Below the pieces are notes generated by a model that saw only the letters and a list, made by a program, of their open reading frames with translations, was not told the origin of the DNA and searched no databases. From NCBI RefSeq assembly GCF_905220565.1, contig NC_059413.1, forward strand, positions 12,873,501 through 12,937,500: a stretch of 64,000 nt of DNA, in the 5' to 3' direction. Position numbers and translations under genes: made by a program. How positions within the stretch are numbered: position 1 is the first letter of the stretch; each line of letters opens with the position of its first letter. Positions 34,545 to 47,210 of this stretch are shown one piece after another. This stretch comes from Melitaea cinxia (taxonomy: Eukaryota > Arthropoda > Insecta > Lepidoptera > Nymphalidae).

Positions 34545-37500
34545 TGAAGTGTCCAGAGCTCGCGGGAGGGGCGTAGGTCGGTACGTCAACGGAAGCTCAC
34601 GGGTTTGGGCGGCGGCTCGTGGCGCGGCCGCTTGACGCTGAGGTCCAGCAGCGGCTCGGCGCGGTCCACGTGCAGCAGCAGCAGCTCCTTGCCGTCGGGC
34701 GCCAGCGGCGTGATGGTGGCGGCGCGCTGCGGCGACTGCGGCGCCAGCGCGTGCGCGCCGCTCACCACCGTCAGCGTGGCCAGCGACTCGTGCGCCGGGC
34801 CCTGCGACACGAGCGGGTAGCGGGTATAGGACTGACTAGCTATACTGACTCACACATTCATAGAAGCAAACAAAACTATTGCGTTATGGTGGTACAAAGA
34901 AAGCTATTTCCAATTAAAGTGCACCTGGTATCCGAACTAGTTAAATAACTTTATCTCAGAATAACGGGGTTTAAGTGTGTCAAATTAAAGAAAAACAAAA
35001 TTAAATGTGATAATTTCAATTTTCAATCTTATAAAAATACAATAGTTAATATTGAAAATGTACAATAATAATGATATATTTTTAATTATCTAGGTAGAAG
35101 CAGGATATTCAATTCGAAGAAGTACTTCAACCTTACAGATGATAACGCTGCTCTCAAATAGTGTTCTATTCCTGTGGTGAGTAAGGTGGCCAAAATTCCT
35201 GAGGATGGTCGGAGATAGAGTTGGCGACGAAGTGGCAATACTTATGGTATTGGTGGCGTAATTGCCACCTTTGTAACACTAAAACAAACTAGATGAAACG
35301 TGCCGCAGCGGTGGTGACTCACCTTAGGCGGCTGGTGGTGGGTGGAGTGAGGCGGGGGCGGCGGGCGCGAGTTCTTGAGCAAGCTAACTTCGATCATGTT
35401 GAGCACCACGTCGCGGACCGTCAGCGCGGGCGCGCTGGTGGGCGGGGCGGTCGGGGCCGCCGGGGCCACGGACTGCGGGGAGGCCATATTAGAGCACATT
35501 GGGTAATAATTTATTTTTAATTTATATCAAAACGTGACTTTCTAGCATACCTAGTTGTTCATTATCAATCAACACAAGAGGGTATACATTTCTTTGCCGG
35601 ATATCATACTTGGCAGAAGATCCGAGCCTAAATCGATCTTCACCGAGCTGATAATAGGATGAAACATAAAATTCTCGTAATAATAAAATATAAAAAATTC
35701 TCGTGTCGTGGTGTTTGTAGTTAAACTCCTCCGAAACGGCTTGACCGATTCTCATGAAATTTTGTGTGCATATTGGGTAGGTCTGACAATGGAACAACAT
35801 CTATTTTTCATCCCCCTAAATGTTAATGGTAATCCACACCTTTTTTTTTGTTTTTTTTTTTTAATTTTTAGATAAATTGTTAATTTTATATTTTTATGAT
35901 TTGGCGTTGAAAAATATATACAACCCTAAATCTTCACCCTTCTTCTTCACCTCCAACTCCTATTTTTAAATAGCGTTTAGCGGCAAGACAACGTTTGCCG
36001 AGTCAGCTAGTTATAAAGTATGTTTCGTTCTATTATCAGCTCGGCGAAGATCGACTTGGGTTCGGATATTAGACCACTATACCGAGGACGCTCATAACAA
36101 GTTTTATTTTTTTTTTTTTTTTTTTTTTAAGTTTTGAACCCATTTTATATTTATTCACTTATGATATTATATACTTTGCCATTATTATATTTATGTACTT
36201 TTTGGTATTATAGACATCGTAAGCTAGATTATAAATTTTTATTCTGTGTTCTTTCCGTGAACTATAAATAAAATCATGAAATACGAACCAAAAAAAAATA
36301 GTAAATACAATACAAAAATTCTATAAAATCAAAGATTGTAGACTTATATTTCGTGTGATGAATACATTTTGTTTCATTAGTGTAGCTACGATAGTTTTTG
36401 ACGAAAAGAAAAACTAATTTGAAAAATACCCGCTCTAACGTCTGTTTGATCAATCGCCTCCAAAGCGCAACGAAATGAAAAGCAAAAATTTTGCCAATGG
36501 TAAGTTTGATCTAGCTAAAGTTGCAACACAAATTATTTTCAAAATACCTTTCTAGGTCCGCTGACCCTATCTTATCCTGTAGACCTTTTGGTTTGGCTTT
36601 TGGTTGTTTGGTTAAAGAGAATGGTTATATAATAATAGAGGACGATAGATTATTAATGAAGTCCCCAAATTTTTGCTACGTCTGTATTCTATAGACAATT
36701 ATACCGGCTATGTCACGAAAGTCAATATAACAATTATAAACTATGAGAGCTATGTTTCTATCAATCAGAAGTATTAAATGTTTCCAGTAAATTCAAAACA
36801 TTTCTACACAATAAAGTTTATAATAGAAATTAACAATAAACAAAAGATATAAATATCAAGGAATCTAACGGGATTTAAAACAGATGAAACTGTAGGGAAT
36901 CTCAAGCGCGTAACGCACTATAGAGGCAAACATTTCAATAGATCTACAAAGGCGCGCCGTGTTCTCCCTCGAGGGTTATAAGTGAAACGTAAAGTAAGAT
37001 TGAGAGGAGAGTGATATCCGCTGAGAAATCGTGCCGTACGAGTTAGACGGGAATGTTTTATAAACTTGTTTGGACTATTGCTATTTTACTACATGTTATT
37101 TTGTCTGAAAATTATGGAAAATGAGTTTTTTTCAAAAAGGATTGGACTGGACCAAAAAATTTTGTAAATTCAATGGGAAAATTGATCGCGACAATTTATT
37201 TAAGGGTATGACGGTGGCTAGCCAGAACATTGTGAAACGAAAAAATTTTAAACTTCCCACATAGTAAACGACCTAATTCAGTAAGGTAAATTTGAAACTA
37301 CCCACACACGTTAACGTTAAACGGCATCAGTGAAAACGCACCCGACGCGGGTGGTACGGGCGAGGTACCTTGGAGGTGGGCGAGTCGTTCTCCTCGTCGG
37401 CGGTCTCGGTGGCCGAGGAGTCGTAGTGCGGCGCGGCGGCGTCGGTGCGCGGGCCGGGCAGCGGCGGCGGGCGCGGCGAGGCGGCGCCGGGCGAGTCGGA

Positions 37501-40500
37501 GCCCGAGCTGGGCGCGCTGTCCGAGTCGGCGCGCGGCCCGCCCGGCGCGCGCAGCTGCAGCTGCTTGCGGTGCGTGAAGTAGAAGGCCTTCAGGCTGGCG
37601 GCCGGCCTGCCGCTGGCGGCCGCCATGCGCTCCCACGCCGTGCCGTGCTCGCGCAGCAGCGCGCGGAACTTGGCGGCCTCCTCCTCCGTCGGCTCGCCGG
37701 AGCCCCCCTCGCCGATGCTTTCGAGTCGCCGCGTTATCCTTTTGAAGCACGTCAGGCAGCATTTGCTGAGGTCGCTCGGGATCTCTGTCGAAATCGATTT
37801 ATACGTTTTATAATATGTTACTACGATGAGCGATACGAGTCTTTAGGAGCTTTGATGCGTAACTGCCATTCTTGCGAATTTTTTTGTTAAAGTTGAAATT
37901 TTACTGTCAAGATGTAATAACGATCAATTTCTTTACATAATTACTAAATAACATACGTTTAAACGACTTTTCAATTTACCGTCAACAAGAGCGACACACA
38001 GCTAGAAGCTAGTGATACTCACGGAACTCGTCCAGCAGCGGTCGCTTGAGGTCGGGCGGCAGGTCGTGCCAGCGCGGCGGCAGGTGTCGCAGGCGCTTGT
38101 GCCGCGGGCCGGCGCACGCGGGCACGGCGCAGCGGCTGCGGCCCGAGCGCGCACAGCGCGCGTGGCACGCCTCGCACACCCGCACGCCGCCACCCGCCGG
38201 CCCCACGCTCCCCTCCAGCCCGTACTGCCCCAAGCGGCCCGGCGGCACGGCGCGCGTGCCCTCCGCGCCCGAGCACACCGCGCACGTCACGCCTGTCGCG
38301 CCAGCGGCGCCGGTCGCGTTGGTCACGCCCGTCGTGCCTGGCGCGCCCGTCGTGCTCGTAGGCGGGGCTGTCGATGACGGTGTACTCGTTCTCTCTGTTA
38401 CCGCTGTGGAGGATGTTTGACTTTAAATAAAGTTGCTTACGAAATATTCTAATCTTACTAGCAATTCGAACCAACTCGTATGAATCATGTTTTGATTTCG
38501 AAATTGAAATTAAATTGTCTGGAACGAATCTTCTTGCTTATCAAATAATCATAACTAAATGAATATTTTATATTTAAAGATGTACTGCTAGATTCCCGGC
38601 TAATTCTAATATACAAACGTCAAAAACAGATCACACATTTTAATGAATAATTACCGCGCACTCGTTCGACTAGCGTAACGTAATACCCGAACAAACCCGA
38701 CCGCAATGCAATTAAACCACTATCAAATCCGGATCTCACTAAACAATTAAACATTTAGCCTTAAATCAGAACGTGAGGTAATTCCCGAATCAGGGCGCAT
38801 CAGACGGACGTGCAATATTCAGGCCCACGTTGGGCTCCAATTTGCAAAGCGAAGCAGATTAGCGGGGGGAGGGGGCGCTTTATAATCTACTGTACATTAT
38901 TTAACGCTTTGTTCGACTGTTACCTATTAGTGCAACGTTTAAGCGTTCAACGTTTAATATGGAAATATTAATTACAACTTAAACAATAGTATAGCAACTA
39001 TAACATTGTGATAATAAAGGTTTATTACAAGTTTTATAATGTTATTATATGATGTTTTATAAAGAAAGTATATCGCGAAATGTTAAGCTCCGTTTGTCTG
39101 CTAATACAAACTTGAAGCGAGTCAACAAGCGTTAAATGCATTTCCTTCTGATAATTTAACTTCTGAGGTTGCACTTCAGAACTCAACCGACTAGCGTCCA
39201 GTTTACTTTGTCGGTGGTTTTAGGTAAAACCGTAAGCTGTGTATTGTAAAACGCAATCCAGTGACGTATGAACTATGTACAAAGATAAGAAAAATTAAGA
39301 TTGTATTTTAATTTAAATAACGATATGAGTATTGTATTAAACAAAAGCTAAATATAAATAAATTTTACAGAGAAAAATTAACCAAGGTAGGGCACTGCGG
39401 GGAAATTTCCTGCTCAAAATATGACTAGCCCGTTGGCGCAGTTTGTAGTGACCCTGCTTTCTGCTCCGAGGGTTGTGGGTTCGATTCCCAACTCGAGTCA
39501 GGGTGTAATATAAATATTTATTTATATATTTATATATGTATTATTTATAAGTATGTTTATCGAAAAAAAATTGTAGCTATATACCAGTCGGCTGTTACCT
39601 ATAACACAAGCATTAAGTTGCTTAATTTTAGAACAGACGACCGTGTGTGTATTGTGTAGATATTTATTTACTTATAAAATATGGAGCAGCCCGTCTGGGG
39701 TACAAGACCTTACAGAAGATCACAGTTACTTAATACTGCTTTCAAGCAGTGTTGTGTTCCTGTGGTGAGTAAGGTGACCAGAACTCTTGGGGGAATCGGG
39801 GATAGGGTCGGCAATGCGCTTGCGATGCTTCTTGTTTTGAAGACGTCTATAAGCCACGGTAATCGCTTACCAATCAGGTGAGCCGTTTCTTTTTTTTTCC
39901 TACCTGGTTATATGTAAAAAATAGCATATGTTTAACAATTAATTGTCAGTATTAACTGTGACGTATATCTACTTGTAAATATATTATACAAATTTGTTAA
40001 TATCGAGAATCAACTTTCGTTGTATTATTTCATCTCTTGATGTCTTACATCTCAGCTGTACAGGTGACTATAAATCTATTTTAATTTAAAATATTATAAA
40101 TAATCATTCTTAGTATTAAATTATAGTTCACATTACTCATTTAAAGGATAATAAGAATAAGAAATAATTGCGTCTTTTAAATTATCGCATTTCTATTTAC
40201 AATAAAAAACTACATTTCAAACATTTGATAAATAAGGACGCGAATTTAACTCTAAAACCAAGCGCGCTCCGTCGATTAATCCACCAATTACTGATATTTG
40301 TACAAGAACTAATTGGATCCGACTCCACGCTTTATTCTGTGTAATTAAACTCAGCATAATTCGGCGTTCATTAGCGATTGAAGGAATGGCGCCCAACGTG
40401 GGTCTAATTTTTATTGAAAAAAAAATATATTATTTTAATTATTTCCTTTTCACATAAAATAAATCAAATATTGACGTACTATGTAACTAAGGCAAATCAG

Positions 40501-43500
40501 CAAAAAAGTTAAAAAATATCTAAAGATATCTGTATTCATCATTACAGCCTATACAGTCCACTGCTGGACATAGGCCTCCACAAGTTTACGTCAAAAATAA
40601 CGTGAACTCATGTGTTTTGCCCATAGTCACCACGCTGGGCAGGCGGGTTGGTGACCGCAGTACTGGCTTTGTCGCACCAAAGACGCTGCTGCCCGTCTTC
40701 AGCCTGTCTATTTCAAAGCCAGCAGTTGGATGGTTATCCCGCCATCGGTCGGCTTCTTAAGTTCCAAGATGGTTGTGGAACCTTGTTATCCCTTAGTCGC
40801 CTCTTACGACACCCACGGGAAGAGAGGGGGTGGCTAAATTCTTTAGTGCCGTAGCCACACAGCACATTAATAATAATGATGAAAGATATCTGTATTATTT
40901 ATATAAAAATTTAAATATTTATTTTATTTTATTTTTAATTTGGTATGTGTATATATATTATTGATTTTATTTCCGAGTGAGCCCGGGCGATTTGTACGTG
41001 ATTGCATGTCGCGTATTTGCGTCGTCATGTCGAGCGTGACAATTTAACGAGCTGCTGACAGCCACGTTTACCCGGACCAAACACGGGGGAGACATCTTGC
41101 AGATTAAACGTCCGGGCGCTGTTTAATTTAGAGAGTCCTCGATTATATTGATATATGGATCGATTCGGATATTTCGATGTACTTCATAATATTTTATAAT
41201 ATTACATACTTTATTACCATGTTGTAATAAAACTATTTACAAAGTAGCCTATTATTACTTGATCATCGTTTTCAACGAGTCTCTATATATTATATTTGTA
41301 CCAACAAAATAAAACTAGAAATTGTTTCAACGCAGTAGTTTCAATAGCTACTGATCCGATATGTCTATTTATCAAGACGATATAAAATATCCCGCTGAGA
41401 CAGCAACCACAAATATAATTTATTTGATGTGTATCGAATTCTATCGCGAGTGGAACCAAGCCGACCGTCTAGTGAAATAAAAAAGACATTAATCAATAAC
41501 ATTAATTAAAATTTTAATCACATTCGAGAGCTCTAGTGTTCGGGACAAAGCACGGCAAATATCCCTTTTAAAGTGAGACAGGGTTGATTTAGTATTCTGT
41601 GTGAACGTCGACGTCACGGGAGCCAGGATTACGGGTGACGAGGATAAGCCGGCGGACGAATGTTGATTTGACGTCCTGATGGAATTGCCGAAAAAGCCTA
41701 TGAAAGAATTTACCTTTTAAGGAAATTCTAATCGGTACTTGCCTACTACTCAGAGGGTAGTTACACATATGTAACTTATTTTATATATAGAATAAAAGCG
41801 GATCTTATTCCCTATGGATGTTTTTTTAACGTTGAAGAATGTCCTTGACGTACGTTGTGTATTTATTAATTGAATATAAAAAATGTAAGCAGTCAACCTC
41901 AGGGAAATAATAGCTTTGAATAATAAAGTACTCATTGTGAAGAGAGACATTCCAAGATTTTATACGACAATTGTTCGTTCCTTTTGTTATATATTACGGA
42001 CAATTCCATTTTTCTAGATTGATTATTATTATTATATTAAAATTTTACTTATTTTAATATTCTGAATGAAATGTTGAAGATTTTAATAGTTCATTTAGAT
42101 TTTTTATTGTTTACGTATAACAATGCTGTGATTTAGAAATAATGCTACGGATGATGTATAGAAGTTATAACCGAAAAAAAACGTAATATTCCTATGGGCG
42201 GCTAATTTACCTAAAATCTAAAGTAGTCCTACAAAAGACAGTTATGAATACTAGTTAGATTCGGCGTTTAACTCTCGACGGAGCGGTGTCGAACAAGGTC
42301 CGCCGGCCCCGGGGACCTCTAAGTGAATTAAGTGTTTGTAGACTACAGACACTCGCCGGTTATTACGCCGAGAGGAATATTTTATACGCCATTGTGGATC
42401 GAGATTCACAAAAAAATGTCAAGTGCTTTGTCGAGATCTCGTATTTACATTTTAAAGTACGCCCCTCGCGGTTCTGACGAATTAAAACATCGGGATTTTG
42501 TGTGTCGCACATTCAGGGGGCCATTTTTATAACGAGCCGAAAACTAAACCCTATTATTTTCGCATTAATTATTCGTACGTTAATAGTTGATCGCGTCCCG
42601 TAAGACGTTCGGTGCCGCAAGTTTCGGCGGGTCGTATATAAAGCTCGCTTCGCGGGCGCGCGCTCAGTCCGTCGTCGGCGACGAAGCGAGGATGTTGTCG
42701 CTGTACCGCGCGTGGCTCGGGCCGAGTCCGTGCGTGGCGAGGCCGGCGCCCCCGCCCGGGGCGCACCGGCCCGTGCCGCGGCGCGCCAGGGCTCCGTCGC
42801 CGCCCGCGTCCCCGCCCCCGCCCTCGCCCTCCTCCAGCGCGTCCAGCGAGCTGGACGTGGAGCACGTGGAACCGGAAGCGCCCCCGCGGGGCGGCGCTGT
42901 GCTGGACGTGGCGTCGTGCGACGGGCCGGTGCGCTTCACCCGCGTGCCCAACAGCGCGTGGCGCGGCGGGGCGCCGGCGCGCGAGTGGCCGGGCCGCCGC
43001 CGCGCCGCCGTCCACTACTACCCTTGCAAGACGTGCGGCTGCAAGTTCCCCTCCTACTACTTCGTACACAAGCACCGCAAGCGCTGCCACGCGGACGAGA
43101 ACCCCGGACAAAACTCGCCCGAACCCTCCACCTCCAGTGCGTGATCGTGCCCCCCTGCACCGTACTACTGGCACCGTGCCTCGCACCCGCGAGTGATCGG
43201 ATGGAGCTGATCGTAGGTTAAATTAATTTAGTTACCATTGTTGAAATAAATGTTTAATTAAAATAAATAAATAGTGTTTCATTTTTAAATACACTTAAGT
43301 TAATTGTTGTACAATAATCCGAATAACAGAATTTATAATTAAACAATGAAAATTAATTAATTTTATATGAAATGGAAAATTCGAATATTTTTTTATACAA
43401 TGTTAACAGTAATAATGACAATATATTTTATAACAAATGTACCTAACAAAACTCCAAAATAAGAATCCAGCTAGAAGTTCAGTTAAGTTCAAGAGTTCAT

Positions 43501-46500
43501 TGATACTTTGTTCATCAATTTGGACTTATTGTGAAACCTACCTTAATGACAAATCGTACTATGAATTCATAATTTCAAAAAAAAAAATTAAAATAATCTT
43601 CACAACTCAGTATAAGATTAATAAAATAATTAAATAATTTTTTTGTTTTAATCCAGTATGAAAAATTTATCTTAATGCCATAGTGAGTTTATAGTGAAAA
43701 TTCACAGGCCTCAAAACAACCCAACAGGCTGATATAATTATAGTGATTACCATAGAAACATTCCGAAAAAGTATAAAAAAATAACGCAGATGAAGCCGCG
43801 GTCACGGCTATAGCGATATAAACGTAATGAGATGATAATTTAAAATGTAATCCAGAGAGAATTTTATATCAAATGCGGCGCGGTTTAATAAACTTTACCG
43901 GTTACTCGTGAGCTGTGCGCGACAGACGGACAGTGTTAACTTACAAATTGACTTGTCTAGTTATTTATTGCCCATTTCAGCAACTGCTGAATCCTAGTTA
44001 CATTTTACCCTAGATTAAAATCATCAAATCTAATTTTGTGCAGCAAATCACAAAAATAAAACAATCAAAATTAAATGAAATTATCCGGTAATTCATAGTG
44101 TAACAACCTGACGTATTTAATTTGATTCCTTTATACAGGTTGTATAGGAATTGAATTTGAATTTTTATTAATGATTGCTTATTGACAAATTTACTCATTA
44201 ACTAATTGTATTACTCGACGTGATAATGAAATGTTGTGATAAGCTATAATTAAAAGAGCATTGGCATCTTATTGTAAGCTCATGTGTAACAAACTATTAT
44301 TAATGTATTTTTTTGTTGGTTATCTTTTAATAAATAAATAAATAGGAAAAGAGATTCTTGGCTACAGGGTGAAGTAAAAGCTTACGATTGTACTATGTAA
44401 ATCTTGTTCCAATTAGTCTGTGGTATGTTTCAATTTAAAAAAATAATAATACAACTTTCATTAGAAAATCATAATAAAACAAGTGACATGACCACAATAG
44501 AAAGAAATACAAATTATTATTTACTTTAGAAATAGCTAATCTTTAACAACCTTGTTTAACCCAAGCGTTTAATCTGCCTTTGTTAATAGCCTTGAAATAT
44601 ACTTTAGCCAGTTAAAAATCTCTTATTTTTCTGTTACAAAATCATAATACATTTTGATATTACATCTAGTAATTTTTTATTAAAATTGTTGTAAATATTT
44701 TCAGAACATAATTCGTGACTAAATTTTTAGGTTGTTTATGTAGTAAATTCTTCAATATCTCATTATTAAAACGAGTTATCAAAAATTATTTACGTCACAA
44801 TAATAATAGAAATTAAAATTTAAAAAATTCCCAAAAAATAAACAAACAAAACTTAAATCTCTCAAACTCTAGGAATATATAACTGTTTAATCATTCGTCT
44901 CCGTGGTTGACCACGGGAGAGCGAGAGTGGGACTGACCTGGCTCTGGCGTGGGCGGCGGATGCGTGGGCGTGGGCGGAGGCGCGGGCTGCGGCGTGGGCG
45001 GCGCGCTGCCCGCCGTCGACACCGCGCCGCCGGACGACACCGACGTCGTCTACACGCGGGAGATAACGTACATAAATAAAATGTCTAACACTCAACCGTC
45101 CCCACTGGGATTTACTTTTCGTGGATCCGGAAACGCACAAAATACATACAAAAGCCCAGATGTAGTCATCAAATACTTTCAAATTATCTTAATTTCCATT
45201 TAAATGGCAAAATTGGTCCAGCACAACAAATTTGGCAATTAATTTTCAGTTATGTAAATGACTATCGGGATACACGCTCTATATATATCTATGACTTACA
45301 TAATTATTATCGCAAGAAATGAAACTCGCAGCTATGATCGCGGTGAATTATTTTTTGAATAGGCATAAAAGGCTTTTGTTGGTTACGGGTACTTGTGTCA
45401 GTCTTCAGTTAACAAATTAGGGTCAATGGGTAACGTGGTCCAGTCAAATCTATACAATACAAACTTTTACATTATGTTGTCAATTTTTAAAAAAAGAATT
45501 GGAACGATTTTTTTTTTTTTTATCATTAATTGAAATTTGCAATGATGTAAAGGAATTTTATGAATTCGAAAATTTTATTTAAAAAATAGAAGTGTATTTC
45601 AAGCACTCACTGTAATAACAGTAGTTGTAATAGTGGCGACCGTTGCCGGAAGCGGCTCCGGTAGCGGCGGAAGTGGGGTGTCCCCCACCGGCGGCGTAGG
45701 CGCGGGCGTGGGCGTGGGCGCGGGCGTTGGCGTGGGCGTGGGCGCGGCCGCTGGGCTACCCGCCGCGCTCGCACTGAACGCACTCGAAGTCACTACACTG
45801 ACACTTGAACTCACTCCACTAGTACTGGTCAACGCGTTCGATACACTACTTAGAGTACTCGACACACTCAGAGCACTCGATACACTCAGTCCACTCGACA
45901 CACTCAACCCACTTGACACACTCAGCCCACTAATCGGACTGGAGGTCATAACGTTCGAACAAAGCGACAGGCACGAGCTCGAGCCACTGTAACCGCTCGA
46001 GCTACTACTGAGAGAACTGGAGCCGTTTATCCCGCTGGTGCCAGTGATCCCGCTGGTGCCAGTGATCCCACTGGTGCCGGACAGTCCACTGGTGCCGGTG
46101 ATCCCGCTCGTGCTCGTGAGGTCGCTGGGTCCGACACCGCTGGTGTCGTTCGTGCTGGTCGTGGGCCCCGGGGGTGCCGAGGACGCGGGCGGCGGGGAGG
46201 GGGGTAGAGGAGGTGTCCTGTTCAACTCTGACCTGAAGGTACAAACAAATATTTTATGTTAACAAGCTTATTAATACAAAAAAAAATAATTCAAAAAAAC
46301 AGACAAACTAGGTTTAATGGTAGGTAAGTAAAATACGGAGAATACCTTTAGTTATCAAAATCAAAGTTGCTGTTGAAGTAATTGTTATTAATTTTTCCAT
46401 TGTAAAAAAATAGTATTAGATTTAAAGTTACATAAAATTTATAATTTTTGAATATCTAAATCTGATTTAGTAATCACTAAGTAGCGTATGGTGCTAAAAC

Positions 46501-47137
46501 CGTAGAATTAAGTATATAATGAAACAAATTTTTATTTTATCGCGGGAGGACTAAGGAGAGACTAGAATAATAATTAAGATTTATAGAATGTTATCATTTC
46601 TCATTTCATTCATATTCACTATGTGATGATGAATTAAAAAAATTTAAACATATTTTAAAATTTGACATTCAATTTAAGTACGTAATGTTAAAGAAAATTA
46701 TTTAAATCAAAAATTCTGGCAATATGTGAAACACCCTACTTACACCCGTGCAATCGCAAAAAACCGGTTATGGACGATTAGGGGCGTACACAACATGTAT
46801 GGCGAATGAACTACTGCTTATTTAGTGCCTCGACCAATAAATACCTAATGATCTACCGACAGAATTGATTGAAAGTATTACGTCAATTAATCTAAAAAGT
46901 AAACTTAAAAGTCACTTTCTTGATACAATTGTGACTTGATAGCCCCGATGTATTTGATTGTGTGCATGTTTGTTTGTTCTGTTCAGTCCCAGCTTGCTTC
47001 AAATAGGAGGGTGTGTAAATGTGTGATTATTCTTTTTGTCTCATTGGTTACTAAATAGCATTGTCATAAACCTGCGTGTTTTATTTATGCTATTTACGAT
47101 AAATAAGTTACACTATTGTTTATTTCATAATTTAAAA

Positions 47138-47210
<73 letters not shown>

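Larger units (their letters stand above)
38404..40534. other. Smrter intron, left part, with nested SINE
   Basis: 38640-38890 and 40240-40410 are unique-looking stretches with near-palindromes CCCACGTTGGGC and GCCCAACGTGGG. 39384-39893 is a family A repeat interrupted by a SINE. The rest is AT-rich. Confidence 0.4.

Noticed and set aside
34212..34635. Thr-His and Cys-Val repeat ORFs
   Set aside because: They are the (GT)n microsatellite read in coding frames.
39424..39500. Functional tRNA gene
   Set aside because: Has A- and B-box-like sequences, but the 3' half of a tRNA cloverleaf does not fold properly and it carries a SINE body with target duplication.
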